From assembly GCA_025360815.1 (NCBI GenBank), contig JANYBL010000064.1, positions 1 through 64,000 on the forward strand: a DNA stretch of 64,000 nucleotides. Direction: 5' to 3'. Positions 1 through 9,615 of the stretch are shown here, piece by piece. Below the pieces are notes generated by a model. It saw nothing but the letters and a program-made list of their open reading frames with translations. It was not told the DNA's origin and did no database searches. This DNA is from Burkholderiales bacterium (lineage in GTDB: Bacteria; Pseudomonadota; Gammaproteobacteria; Burkholderiales; Usitatibacteraceae). Both the position numbers and the translations under genes were made by a program. Numbering within the stretch: position 1 is the stretch's first letter; each line of letters begins with the position of its first letter.

Positions 1-246
1 CTTGTGCTTACCGTTTTTCTTGATCAATGCGCAAGTTTGATAGCCATCTAGGCGGGGCATCATAATATCGACAAAAATCAAATCAGGTTGATGATCCGCG
101 ATTTTGGCGAGCGCATCGAAACCGTTCTCTGCCAAAATTACTTGACAGCCGGCTTGCATAAGAAATATCTCAGCTGATCGACGAATCGTATTGGAATCGT
201 CAATCACCATCACTCTCACACCGCTTAAGATTTTGGTTTCAGCCAC
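1..246 (-). CDS. pilG: PilG-like twitching motility response regulator (partial)
   Basis: The minus-strand frame starts at GTG 246 and runs off the left edge, so only the first 82 residues are present. It is a CheY-like receiver: the acidic pocket reads VMVIDDSNTIRR, the phospho-acceptor region reads FVDIMMPRLDGYQTC, and the segment GFDALAKIADHQPDLIFVD matches the PilG subfamily closely. PilG is a single-domain receiver that acts with the Pil-Chp chemosensory system on type IV pilus motors. An AGGA sequence lies 7 bases before the GTG, which decides the start. The neighbouring rubredoxin gene on the same strand supports PilG, because rubredoxin-pilG-pilH is a common betaproteobacterial order. 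The C-terminal Lys region of the receiver is outside the window. Confidence 0.85.
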   Translation of the reverse strand, partial: MAETKILSGVRVMVIDDSNTIRRSAEIFLMQAGCQVILAENGFDALAKIADHQPDLIFVDIMMPRLDGYQTCALIKKNGKHK

Positions 247-582
247 ACCACATTCCTAATTTTTACACCTTATTTTGTCGCCCCAGCATTTTAATGAATT
301 GTCATTGTAGGACTATAAATTACGCGCTCGGTCGTCTGCACTTGATGCTTTGCGCTCTTGATGCAGAGCTTTTGTGTCAACCCTTTGTACCACCCCAATT
401 GCCAATTTTCATGTGCAAAAAATCACAATTGGTCAAGCCAGCTTAAATAGTTGTTGTCGGGCAACATCATCCAATATTTAGTTAGATTATCGACTTTCCC
501 GTTTTAAAACAATACGAAAGAGCTAAAACGTGATGTATTTTACGAAAAACAATTGTACCGTCAAACAGCCGTCGCTGAATTG
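247..582. other. intergenic region upstream of pilG, no gene seen
   Basis: These 336 bases separate rubredoxin from pilG, both on the minus strand. No convincing reading frame was found. The region is AT-rich near 480-560 and probably carries the pilG promoter, but I could not pick a good -35/-10 pair. A short direct repeat TTGATGC occurs twice near 340-365. Confidence 0.5.
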
Positions 583-768
583 TTAAATTTCCACCATCTC
601 AAAATCATCTTTGCGCGCACCGCATTCAGGGCAGCTCCAGCTGATCGGCACATCCTGCCAGCGCGTGCCCGGGACAATGCCATCGTCAGGCCACCCCGCA
701 GCCTCATCATAAATCAAACCGCAAACGAGGCACATCCAAGTTTTGTGGGCTAGAGTTTCCATTGTCAT
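583..768 (-). CDS. rubredoxin
   Basis: This is a 61-residue one-electron carrier with a single Fe(Cys)4 site. Both knuckles are present: [19 protein letters not shown] near the N-terminus and [12 protein letters not shown] near the C-terminus, with the usual [15 protein letters not shown] between them. Three ATGs occur close together at 774, 768 and 762. I chose 768 because GGAAG ends 6 bases upstream of it, whereas it abuts the ATG at 774. It lies upstream of pilG on the same strand and is divergent from thiD. The protein is probably cytoplasmic. Its redox partner cannot be told from this window. Confidence 0.92.
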   Translation of the reverse strand: MTMETLAHKTWMCLVCGLIYDEAAGWPDDGIVPGTRWQDVPISWSCPECGARKDDFEMVEI

Positions 769-1061
769 TTTCATCTTCCGTTAAATGCGAAATGCTGCAC
801 TAGGCCGTAATGCTAATACCGATGCTGCCACCGCTACCGCAACAATTCGCTACAATAACGCGATGCCCGTTTCCAAATACTTTGCGATTCCACTTTCGCC
901 AATTTTGCCGAGTTTTTTGTCGGTTAAACTTGCTTCAAATATGCGTTTTTTGACGATGCCTCACCATGAGTTAACAGCAAGTGAACGACAAACGCGTTGC
1001 GAATTGTATCAATCCCGGCCACTTTTCTCGACCCCTCCTTCTTTTTCTCCTCATTTTTAAT

Positions 1062-2000
1062 ATGCCGGATTTCCATAAGCCGCCTCCTGCCGTCCTGACC
1101 TTTGCTGCTACTGACCCATCCGGCGGCGCAGGACTTACCGCCGATATTTTGACGCTGGCCAGTATGGGCTGCCACCCGCTCTCCGTTATCACTGCTATCA
1201 CAGTGCAAGACACCTCGGGCGTGGAAGGCATGACCGCAATTGATGCCGATTGGGTCTCCGACCAAGCCCGCGCCATTTTGGAGGACATCCCTATTGCAGC
1301 GTTCAAGATCGGCGCAATGGGCAGTGTTGAAAATATTTCGGCGATTGCGGAAATCGTTTCGGACTATCCCGAAATTCCGCTCGTGCTTGACCCCATTTTG
1401 ACGTCCGGCCGCGGTGATGAATACGCCAACGAAGAAGTGCTGGAAGCCATTCGCGAATTACTGATCCCGCAATGTACCGTTATTACACCCAACACACCGG
1501 CACTGCGCCGTCTGATGATCAGTGACGAAGAGGACGCGGAAATTGTTGGGCAGGGCATTGAGAAACTGGCGATGCGCTTAATTGACATCGGTGCAGAATA
1601 TGTTTTGGTGACGGGCAGACATGAACCCACCGCCGATGTGATCAACACGCTGTTCCACGAAAAAGGACATTTACGCAGCGATACATGGCGACGGTTGCCG
1701 GGGCGCTTTCATGGCGCGGGTTGCACACTGGCATCGGCCATCGCGGCCACCATGGCGCGTGGCCTCGATATTGAAGATGCCGTGCGTGAAGCGCAGGACT
1801 ACACATGGCAAGCCCTAAAATTTGGTTTTCGGCCGGGTATGGGGCAGCTGGTTCCGGATCGGCTGTTTTGGGCGCGTGATGATGAAGACGATAAGGACGA
1901 CAAGGACGACAAAGAGCACAACGAGTCAGAAGCGAATCCTGCAACCGATGACGCGCCCCCGTTGTCAAAACATACGTCAACCGATGGCGCGCGCCACTAA
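1062..2000 (+). CDS. thiD: hydroxymethylpyrimidine/phosphomethylpyrimidine kinase (ThiD)
   Basis: ThiD phosphorylates HMP and HMP-P in thiamine synthesis. The 312-residue protein shows the ribokinase-fold features of the family: TFAATDPSGGAGLTADI near the N-terminus, VLDPILTSGRG in the middle, and the anion-hole motif PGRFHGAGCTLASAIAA. The frame stays open upstream to a GTG at 981, but that extension is unlike the family, so ATG 1062 is preferred although no strong ribosome binding site precedes it. The C-terminus carries an unusual acidic/lysine tail with DDEDDKDDKDDKEHNE, followed by about 30 low-complexity residues that the enzyme fold does not need. It is followed by hemL in the same direction after 93 bases. 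Confidence 0.9.
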   Translation: MPDFHKPPPAVLTFAATDPSGGAGLTADILTLASMGCHPLSVITAITVQDTSGVEGMTAIDADWVSDQARAILEDIPIAAFKIGAMGSVENISAIAEIVSDYPEIPLVLDPILTSGRGDEYANEEVLEAIRELLIPQCTVITPNTPALRRLMISDEEDAEIVGQGIEKLAMRLIDIGAEYVLVTGRHEPTADVINTLFHEKGHLRSDTWRRLPGRFHGAGCTLASAIAATMARGLDIEDAVREAQDYTWQALKFGFRPGMGQLVPDRLFWARDDEDDKDDKDDKEHNESEANPATDDAPPLSKHTSTDGARH

Positions 2001-2093
2001 CGGGCGGCGATATTCGCGGGTCAGCCGGTCAGTTCATCAGGCTCATTAGGCGCATTCAAAGCATCAACGGCATTTACTGAAAGAAAATTTCTC

Positions 2094-3377
2094 ATGTTCG
2101 ACGCCAGCAAACAACTTTTTGAAAAATCCCAACGCGTGATCCCCGGCGGGGTTAACTCCCCGGTTCGAGCGTTTCGCTCGGTCGGTGGTACCCCTGTGTT
2201 CTTCCGCAAGGCCAATGGTGCCTACATGTGGGACGTAGATGGCAATAAATATATTGATTACATCGGCTCATGGGGCCCGGCAGTTCTTGGCCATGCGCAT
2301 CCCGAAGTAGTCAAAGTCGTGCAAGATCGCGCCGCCGACGGCATGAGTTTCGGTGCGCCGACTGAGGGCGAATTAGAGATCGCGGAGCGACTCGTAAGCT
2401 TATTGCCATCGCTTGAGCAAATTCGCATGACCAGTTCCGGTACCGAGGCCACCATGAGCGCGATTCGATTGGCGCGGGGCTTTACGGGACGAAGCAAGAT
2501 TGTAAAATTTGAAGGCTGCTACCACGGCCATAGCGATTCATTGCTCGTGAAGGCAGGTTCCGGTGCGCTCACATTCGGCCACCCCAGCTCAGCAGGTGTG
2601 CCGCCAGAAGTGGCGGCGCATACGATTGTGCTGGCTTATAACGATCTCGACGAGCTTACCCGGACCTTCACCGAAATCGGCGATCAGCTCGCCTGCGTGA
2701 TCATCGAACCAATTGCCGGCAACATGAATTTTGTGATGCCCACGAAAACCTACCTAGACACCTTGCGCAGCCTCTGCACCAAGCATGGTTGCGTACTGAT
2801 TTTTGATGAAGTAATGACGGGCTTTCGCGTTGGGCTACTAGGCGCACAAGGGCATTACGGCATTACGCCCGATCTCACGACGCTTGGCAAGGTGATCGGC
2901 GGCGGTATGCCAGTGGGCGCATTCGGCGGAAGGCGCGACATCATGGCGCATCTGGCGCCGCTCGGCGGGGTCTATCAGGCCGGCACACTTTCGGGCAATC
3001 CAGTGGCCGTTGCGGCTGGGCTAAAAACGCTGGAGCTCGTTGCGCAGCCTGGTTTCTTTGCTGCGTTGTCGGCTACCACTGCGCAATTAATGTCGGCGCT
3101 AACGGCCGCCGCAACTGCGGCCAATATTCCATTTTCTGCCACTAGTTTAGGTGGCATGTTTGGTATCTTTTTTGCACCGTCCATCCCCGCCAATTACGCG
3201 GAAGTAATGCAGGCAGATCGTGAACGTTTTAACCGGTTTTTTCATGCCATGCTCAACCAAGGCATTTATCTTGCGCCTTCTGCGTTTGAAGCGGGTTTTG
3301 TTTCCGCGGCGCATACTACTGCTGATATTGACGTAACCGTGAAGGCGGCAAAAGCGGCGTTTGCAGCGCTTGCTTAG
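2094..3377 (+). CDS. hemL: glutamate-1-semialdehyde 2,1-aminomutase
   Basis: HemL converts glutamate-1-semialdehyde to 5-aminolevulinate, the C5-pathway entry to tetrapyrroles. The 427-residue length is normal for the family. This PLP fold-type I enzyme shows [14 protein letters not shown] at the N-terminus, [16 protein letters not shown] around residue 115, the PLP aspartate in [12 protein letters not shown], and the Schiff-base lysine K266 in [18 protein letters not shown]. The start ATG follows a GAAAGAAAA stretch. It lies downstream of thiD, a common betaproteobacterial pairing. hemB and hemW elsewhere in this window belong to the same broad pathway but are not in this transcript. Confidence 0.96.
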   Translation: MFDASKQLFEKSQRVIPGGVNSPVRAFRSVGGTPVFFRKANGAYMWDVDGNKYIDYIGSWGPAVLGHAHPEVVKVVQDRAADGMSFGAPTEGELEIAERLVSLLPSLEQIRMTSSGTEATMSAIRLARGFTGRSKIVKFEGCYHGHSDSLLVKAGSGALTFGHPSSAGVPPEVAAHTIVLAYNDLDELTRTFTEIGDQLACVIIEPIAGNMNFVMPTKTYLDTLRSLCTKHGCVLIFDEVMTGFRVGLLGAQGHYGITPDLTTLGKVIGGGMPVGAFGGRRDIMAHLAPLGGVYQAGTLSGNPVAVAAGLKTLELVAQPGFFAALSATTAQLMSALTAAATAANIPFSATSLGGMFGIFFAPSIPANYAEVMQADRERFNRFFHAMLNQGIYLAPSAFEAGFVSAAHTTADIDVTVKAAKAAFAALA

Positions 3378-3477
3378 CCTTGACGGTCTTGACTCTACCC
3401 TGCCGAACCCCGAAGCGCGCAATCTCAGAGCGCTTAACCTAAAAGCGAGCGGATGACATGAAGCAGCTTAGGATAGT

Positions 3478-4686
3478 TTGAAAAGCAGGATGAATTTTAA
3501 AGCGACCATCGATAACGTCGCCCTCGCCACGCTAATATTCGCGGTGGTGGCGATATCGGCAGTGTCGACGGTCGCAATGTTCTCAGCCGAGCGCCTCACC
3601 ACCACCAATGAGCACGTGATGAGCACGCAGCGTATGGTCGCAAGCTTAGAGGCTATTCGCCTTCAAGCGGTGCTGGTTGAATCGGGTGAACAGAGCTATG
3701 TCATCACCGGCAAGGATGCCGATTTGATGCCCTATCGATCTGGCAGCGTGGAGATCGAGGCCGAAATAAGTTACTTAGCAAACAAGCGGGCTGATTTTCC
3801 GCTACTCGACGCCAATTTTGAGGCACTCAAAACGGCAGTGGCCGCGCTGGTGCGAAAAGAAAAACGCTTAATTGAAATGCGCAAAGAGCGGGGATTTCTA
3901 GCTGCCAAAGCGATGTCGGAGTCGCCCGACGACAGTGTTGAACATGAAAAATTATTGAATCTTACTTACCGGTTGTTGAGTGAGACACGCCGCCGCTTGA
4001 ATGAGCTTGAGGTCGATCAGGTGCTTTACGGCGAAAAGGTCAGGCGCTTGATTCTGGGGCTCATCAGCTCGTCAGCACTTATTTTGGTTTTTTTATACGG
4101 TGCACTACGCCGCCTCAATATTGCGGAACGTAAAACACAGGCCAAAATGGCGCATATGGCTACGCACGATGCCCTGACGGGGCTGTTCAATCGTCCTGCG
4201 GTGGTGGAGTATTTGGGTCAAAAAATTGACGATCCTGATACAGCGGCGCTTGGCGGTTTCACCTTGCTACTGCTCGATCTTGACGGTTTTAAAGAGGTGA
4301 ACGATACGCTTGGGCACGATGCAGGTGATGATCTGCTGAAGCAAGTTTCAGCCCGTATTGCCGTGGCGCTACGCGATTCGGACTATGTGGCAAGGCTTGG
4401 CGGCGATGAGTTTTTGATCGTCCTGCCGCAATTGTCTGAGGCTGATAGTGTGCGGCGGGTAACCGCAAAACTCCTTGAGGTCATCGGCAAGCCCTATCCC
4501 CTCGGCCAGCGCGTCGCCGACTTAACGGTGAGTATCGGGGTGAGCAGTTTCCCGCAGGACGGGCGAGACCGTGAAACCCTGATGAAATGTGCAGACTTGG
4601 CGCTTTATTCGGCCAAGCACGGGGGGCGGAACCAAGCCAAATTTTTCGTGCTGGAAATACAAAAAACACAACCGACGTTGCTGTAG
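3478..4686 (+). CDS. membrane diguanylate cyclase with CHASE3-like sensor
   Basis: This protein is predicted to make cyclic di-GMP from two GTP. It has a transmembrane helix at residues 14-34, a roughly 150-residue external helical region resembling CHASE3 (ESGEQSYVITGKDADLMPY near residue 70), a second helix at 190-210, and a GGDEF domain from about 225. The active site is intact (RLGGDEFLIV, G308-F312), as are LLDLDGFKEVNDTLGHDAGD and an RxxD inhibitory site five residues before it (R299-D302). Product inhibition is therefore expected. The start is uncertain: TTG 3478 has AGGA four bases upstream, while ATG 3490 follows AGCAGG with no spacing. The ligand is unknown. Confidence 0.88.
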   Translation: MKSRMNFKATIDNVALATLIFAVVAISAVSTVAMFSAERLTTTNEHVMSTQRMVASLEAIRLQAVLVESGEQSYVITGKDADLMPYRSGSVEIEAEISYLANKRADFPLLDANFEALKTAVAALVRKEKRLIEMRKERGFLAAKAMSESPDDSVEHEKLLNLTYRLLSETRRRLNELEVDQVLYGEKVRRLILGLISSSALILVFLYGALRRLNIAERKTQAKMAHMATHDALTGLFNRPAVVEYLGQKIDDPDTAALGGFTLLLLDLDGFKEVNDTLGHDAGDDLLKQVSARIAVALRDSDYVARLGGDEFLIVLPQLSEADSVRRVTAKLLEVIGKPYPLGQRVADLTVSIGVSSFPQDGRDRETLMKCADLALYSAKHGGRNQAKFFVLEIQKTQPTLL

Positions 4687-4734
4687 TGTTCGAATTTGCT
4701 ATCGATATTGCGCGATTTCCTTAAAACACGTTCC

Positions 4735-4784
4735 AAAACAAACGCCGCACTTCAACTGAAGTACGGCGTTTGTTTTGATTTTTT
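4735..4784. terminator. bidirectional intrinsic terminator
   Basis: The 13-base arm AAAACAAACGCCG (4735-4747) pairs perfectly with 4764-4776. An inner ACTTC/GAAGT stem gives a long hairpin flanked by A-rich and T-rich runs on both sides. It sits between the diguanylate cyclase on the plus strand and cytochrome c4 on the minus strand, so it can end both transcripts. Confidence 0.88.
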
Positions 4785-4803
4785 TCATCTTGGTTTGTGA
4801 TGC

Positions 4804-5520
4804 TTATTTAGCGGTCCGCATCCCAGCGATATATTCGGCCACAGCCGCCAAATCACTATCTTTCACCCGGCTGGTGATCGCGTTCATCATCGGGTGTTTG
4901 CGCTCGCCGGATTGGTAGGCTTTTAGCTGCGCAATAGTGTATTCCGGCCATTGTCCCGCCAAACGTGGATAAATCGCAGGCAATCCGGCACCCACCGCAC
5001 CGTGGCAGCCCGCACAGGCCGGCACTTTGGCATCCGCGATACCGCCGCGATAAATTTGCTGGCCGCGTTCGGCCATGACCTTGTCACGCGCCTGCGCGTT
5101 GTTTTTCGGGCTCTGCATCCAATAATATTCGCCGACTGCCTTCATGTCGTCTGGCGTTAAATTGGCTGACATGCCAGCCATAATGGCGTTTTTACGAATA
5201 CCGCCTTTGAAGTGTTCGAGCTGCTTGGCGATATACTGCGGGGGCATCCCGGCAATATTGGGGTTCGCGGAAACAACGCTCATGCCGTCAAGGCCATGGC
5301 AGGCCACGCAAACGCCACCGACAATTTGCGCACCACGTGCCATGATGTCTGCTTTGGTAGGGGGCGCTGCAGCGGATTCAGCAGTTGTCGCCTCTGCTGC
5401 CTGCGCTTTGTCTGCCGGCTTTTCTGCTTGCGCAGCCTTCGCAGGCTCGCTGGTAAACGCAACGCCGCTGAACCATGTCGTACTTGTCGCTAAAATAAGT
5501 GTCGCCAGAATCTTTTTCAT
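4804..5520 (-). CDS. diheme cytochrome c4
   Basis: This is a periplasmic diheme electron carrier that typically feeds terminal oxidases. The 238-residue protein has a Sec signal peptide (MKKILATLILATSTTWFSGVAF), an alanine/lysine-rich linker to about residue 55, and two cytochrome c domains with CVACH at 71-75 and CAGCH at 169-173. Candidate axial methionines lie in IMAGM and HPMMNAI. AAAGG precedes the ATG by 8 bases. It is divergent from engB, a conserved betaproteobacterial arrangement, and ends at the bidirectional terminator. The Ala-rich linker before the first heme is longer than in many cytochromes c4. Confidence 0.92.
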   Translation of the reverse strand: MKKILATLILATSTTWFSGVAFTSEPAKAAQAEKPADKAQAAEATTAESAAAPPTKADIMARGAQIVGGVCVACHGLDGMSVVSANPNIAGMPPQYIAKQLEHFKGGIRKNAIMAGMSANLTPDDMKAVGEYYWMQSPKNNAQARDKVMAERGQQIYRGGIADAKVPACAGCHGAVGAGLPAIYPRLAGQWPEYTIAQLKAYQSGERKHPMMNAITSRVKDSDLAAVAEYIAGMRTAK

Positions 5521-5648
5521 TACCGAGCCTTTGTTTTTTTGAAACTGAAGTAATCCGAATAGTCATAAATGTAACTGCAAAACCTTGAAAATACATCGAG
5601 TACAGCATAAAACCATAATTTTAGCCTATCAAGGCAGAAGAGGAAACC

Positions 5649-6269
5649 GTGGGCTTGTTTGATCGTGCAGTTTATTTCGCGTCCGCCCATGATTTGGCGC
5701 AACTCCCGCCCGGCACCGGCAATGAGGTTGCCTTTGTTGGGCGCTCCAATGCGGGCAAGTCTAGCGCCATCAACACGCTGGCCAATCATAAGCGCCTCGC
5801 GTTTGTATCCAAAACGCCCGGACGGACCCAGCTCATCAATTTTTTCACCCTCGGCGACGGCAATACCCTTGTCGATTTGCCCGGCTACGGCTACGCTAAA
5901 GTGCCACCTGCAGTTAAGGCGCATTGGATGGAGGTGATGGAAGCGTTCGTGTCCACGCGTGAGGAATTGACCGGCTTGGTAATGATTATGGATGCGCGGC
6001 ATCCAATGAAGCAGCTCGATATTGATTTGCTCAACTGGTATCGGCCAACCAACAAGCCGGTTCATGTGTTGCTCACCAAAGCGGATAAATTATCAAAGGG
6101 CGAGCAAACACTCACGTTGAAATCGGTCAAAAAGCAATTGGTCGATGGCCAGTACAACGCGACAGCGCAATTGTTTTCCAGTTCAAAACGCACCGGTGTT
6201 GAAGAGGCCGAGAAAGCGCTTTATCGCTTATTCGCCCCGCAGCCACAAGCGGATAACAAAGCGGAGTAA
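5649..6269 (+). CDS. engB: ribosome biogenesis GTPase EngB (YihA/YsxC)
   Basis: EngB is a small essential GTPase of large-subunit ribosome assembly and acts in the cytoplasm. The 206-residue protein has all G motifs: G1 GRSNAGKSS at 31-39, PGRTQLINF as the switch region, G3 DLPGYGYAKVP around 76, G4 TKAD and the SSSKRTG segment as G5. The start is GTG 5649, with GAGGAAA just upstream and GLFDRAVYFASAHD matching family N-termini. It is divergent from cytochrome c4. The 331 bases after it contain a string of hairpins before hemB. Confidence 0.95.
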   Translation: MGLFDRAVYFASAHDLAQLPPGTGNEVAFVGRSNAGKSSAINTLANHKRLAFVSKTPGRTQLINFFTLGDGNTLVDLPGYGYAKVPPAVKAHWMEVMEAFVSTREELTGLVMIMDARHPMKQLDIDLLNWYRPTNKPVHVLLTKADKLSKGEQTLTLKSVKKQLVDGQYNATAQLFSSSKRTGVEEAEKALYRLFAPQPQADNKAE

Positions 6270-7614
<1,345 letters not shown>

Positions 7615-7620
7615 ACCGTT

Positions 7621-8021
7621 ATGGCACAGCACATCGCCACGTTTGCCGTCCTCGTTCGTGAGTACGACGAGGCGATTGATTTTTACGTTCATAAACTTGG
7701 GTTTGTGTTGCTCGAAGATACCGACGTGGGGGATGGAAAACGTTGGGTTCGCGTAGTGCCAAAAAACGCTTCCGTAAGTTCAACTGAGACCGCAATTCTG
7801 TTAGCAAGAGCCGTCACCGAGGCACAAAAGTCCGTCATCGGCAGCCAAGCCTGCGGCCGTGGTTGGCTGTTTTGCAGTCGGATGACTTTGCAAAAGACTA
7901 TGCCGCGATGCAGTCATGCGGCGTAAAATTTTTAGAAACGCCGCGCAAAGAGGCTTACGGAATGGTGGTCGTTTTTGAGGATTTGTATGGCAACAAATGG
8001 GACCTATTAGGGTCTGCTTAG
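7621..8021 (+). pseudogene. VOC (glyoxalase/bleomycin-resistance fold) gene broken by one-base frameshift
   Basis: The frame from ATG 7621 encodes a VOC-family start: ATFAVLVREYDEAIDFYVHKLGFVLLEDTDVGDGKRWVRV, up to GSQACGRGWLF. The expected continuation is then found one frame over: DDFAKDYAAMQSCGVKFLETP, KEAYGMVVVFEDLYGNKWDLLGSA, stop at 8019-8021. Adding one T to the T4 run at 7870-7873 restores a 133-residue protein of normal family length. It is therefore either a recent pseudogene or a homopolymer sequencing error. Substrate is unknown. It lies 6 bases after hemB and could have been co-transcribed with it. Confidence 0.85.
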
Positions 8022-8074
8022 GCATTATCTTAGCCGTCGACAATCTTATTTGAAACGTGACGAGCCCGAAAACC

Positions 8075-8095
8075 CCAGAACTGGCGCGGCGTTTC
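8075..8095 (+). repeat. dispersed 21-bp repeat, copy A
   Basis: This is one of six copies of a 21-base motif with consensus CTAGYACTGGCGSGGNNTTY. It begins 54 bases after the VOC pseudogene stop. Immediately downstream GGCATTTT (8097-8104) and AAAATGCC (8122-8129) form an inverted repeat, so this copy is followed by a potential hairpin. Confidence 0.65.
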
Positions 8096-8197
8096 AGGCA
8101 TTTTGATGGACGCGCATCGTAAAAATGCCAATGATCATATTCACACGTACGTCGCGTGTCCCGTCCCCGCAACCAAATACGCTAAGCCGTTGATTCT

Positions 8198-8818
8198 TTG
8201 AAGAGGATCAAAGGCTTTCCCGTTTCTGGTGCGCCACTAAGTGAGCCACCATACACATCAACCCCCCACCTGTTCCGCAATCGTTGCGGCGTCTTCTATT
8301 TTCGTGTCAAAACCGCAACCTCCGACCGCCGCATCAGCCTGCGCACCAAATGCCCGCAGACGGCGGCTATAATCGTTCTAGGACTCAGTGCCAACCTTGA
8401 GCGAAAACGTGCCATGACCAAATCAAATCTGTTTGGAATCAATCTCGACCCGGCAACGCTGCGCCAATACGAAATCGACTTGAAAAACGGCATATTCAAA
8501 GCCGAAGGCAAGGAAGACAACGATTTGATGAACGCGTTTTTGAGAAATCAGGGCATTGATCTTGTGGCGGTTGAGTTCCTGACGAAGGCCAAAAACCCAA
8601 CGCCGATCCAAGCGTCGTCTGTAGCAATAGAGGCCGCGCCAACGCGCAAATCAGAACCGATGCTCGCTGCGGTCGAAAAATGGCTGGCAAACAGCCGTGG
8701 GAAGAACGTGGAGCGCACCGTTGATGGTAAGGGCTACCACATCAAGGACTTTTTAGTCCGAAACTTTGACATACTCAATTTTTCCGTCGAGCGACACATA
8801 GTGCTCACTGTTGTGTAA
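8198..8818 (+). pseudogene. N-terminal fragment of a tyrosine-recombinase-like integrase
   Basis: The open frame has no good start: TTG 8198 or internal ATG 8414 are the options. It reads PHLFRNRCGVFYFRVKT then RRISLRTKCPQTAAII, a pattern typical of the N-terminus of phage/ICE tyrosine recombinases, then NLDPATLRQYEIDLKNGIFKA and EKWLANSRGKN...GYHIKDFLVRN, resembling the linker to the core-binding domain. The catalytic domain (R, H-x-x-R, Y) is absent: the frame stops at 8818, four bases before an attC-like site. It is therefore a truncated remnant. The last 20 residues are unlike the family and probably come from sequence joined after the break. The identification is by pattern only. Confidence 0.55.
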
Positions 8819-8822
8819 TGAC

Positions 8823-8891
8823 GCCCAACCCTTCCATCGAGAGGACAGACCACGGCAAGCCGCGGTTTGCCGTTCATGTCAAACGTTAGGC
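8823..8891 (+). repeat. integron-type attC recombination site
   Basis: The left core GCCCAAC (8823-8829, RYYYAAC) and right core GTTAGGC (8885-8891, GTTRRRY) are inverted relative to each other with one mismatch. Between them ACGGCAAGCC...GGTTTGCCGT forms a 10-bp hairpin, the usual central stem of a folded attC. The total of 69 bp is within the attC range. The DUF1801 gene that follows ends inside a second partial core at 9379, which is the layout of a gene cassette. No integron integrase gene is in the window. Confidence 0.65.
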
Positions 8892-8925
8892 CGCACAGGC
8901 GCACCAGCGAGACCTATCGATCGAC

Positions 8926-9384
8926 ATGAAGCCATTCGCCAACGCAGCCGTTGCTCAAGCCTTCGAGGCGTACCCGCCGAACATGCGGCGCAAGCTGCTG
9001 GCGCTTCGAGAACTCATCTTCAAGACCGCAGAAACTACCGACAACGTGGGGGAACTCGAAGAATCCCTAAAGTGGGGTGAGCCGGCCTACCTCACAACCC
9101 AAACAGGAAGCGGTAGTACGGTTCGAATCGCGTGGAAGGCTTCAAAGCCTAGCGAATACGCTGTGTATTTCAACTGCCAGACCTCACTGGTCGAGACCTT
9201 CAAGTCCTTGTTTCCCGACGAGTTCAAGTTTGAAGGAAATCGTGCAATGGTCTTAAAGGCGTCAGAGCCCATCCCGAAAGACGCTCTGGCCTTCTGCATT
9301 TCAACCGCACTTACCTATCACCGAGCCAGCAAGGTCAAGCGCTCAACCAAGGCAGCGGTGGCGAGGGCAAAAAGTGCGGCCTAA
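8926..9384 (+). CDS. DUF1801 domain protein in a cassette-like position
   Basis: This is a 152-residue protein of the DUF1801/YdhG-like fold, with unknown biochemical role. It shows the family's pattern RRKLLALRELIFKTAE, then ESLKWGEPAYLT, TVRIAWKASKPSEYAVYFNCQTSLVETFKSLF and a basic tail KVKRSTKAAVARAK. It starts 34 bases after an attC-like site, and its TAA stop (9382-9384) lies inside the GCCTAAC core of a second, degenerate site. That geometry is characteristic of integron cassette genes, which usually lack their own promoter. DUF1801 proteins are frequent in chromosomal cassette arrays. Confidence 0.8.
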   Translation: MKPFANAAVAQAFEAYPPNMRRKLLALRELIFKTAETTDNVGELEESLKWGEPAYLTTQTGSGSTVRIAWKASKPSEYAVYFNCQTSLVETFKSLFPDEFKFEGNRAMVLKASEPIPKDALAFCISTALTYHRASKVKRSTKAAVARAKSAA

Positions 9385-9435
9385 CCCTTCGCTCGAGCCG
9401 ACCCGCTCTCTTGTTCCTCTCTCCTCATGACAAAC
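9379..9435 (+). repeat. degenerate attC-like site after the DUF1801 gene
   Basis: GCCTAAC (9379-9385) followed by CCTTCGCTCGAGCCGAC is a typical attC left half. The right half keeps only TCATGACAAAC (9425-9435) and then changes into the 21-bp dispersed repeat where GTTAGGC would be expected. There is no central hairpin. I read it as a decayed or interrupted site. Confidence 0.45.
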
Positions 9436-9436
9436 A

Positions 9437-9457
9437 CTAGCACTGGTGCGGCTTTCC
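9437..9457 (+). repeat. dispersed 21-bp repeat, copy B
   Basis: This plus-strand copy replaces the expected right core of the degenerate attC. Together with copy C (9616-9636, opposite strand) it brackets about 200 bases. Between them one frame encodes a short hydrophobic peptide (ATG 9518 to TGA 9608-9610, 30 residues with one predicted membrane helix). The peptide may be a gene fragment. The rest of 9385-9694 holds no recognisable gene. Confidence 0.6.
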
Positions 9458-9615
9458 AAGCATTTCCCCTTTGAAGTATCAATCCAGTCTGCGTTCAACA
9501 ACATTGCAAAGCGCTCAATGCCTCTGATTCCGGCTATAGTTTTAAGCATCATTCTGGGCATGGTGGCTTTCATGATGTCTTTGCAAGGTTATCTATGGTT
9601 GCGGCGCTGATGCCG

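Noticed and set aside
924-1306. Two overlapping minus-strand frames opposite the start of thiD
   Set aside because: Both are shadows of the thiD coding region and resemble no protein family.
2465-2490. Further copy of the 21-bp repeat in hemL (ATTGGCGCGGGGCTTT)
   Set aside because: Only the central bases match, and they are explained by the conserved protein segment IRLARGF.
8198-8818. Integron integrase IntI for the attC site
   Set aside because: The visible N-terminal pattern is of the phage/ICE integrase type, and no IntI-specific region or catalytic domain is present.
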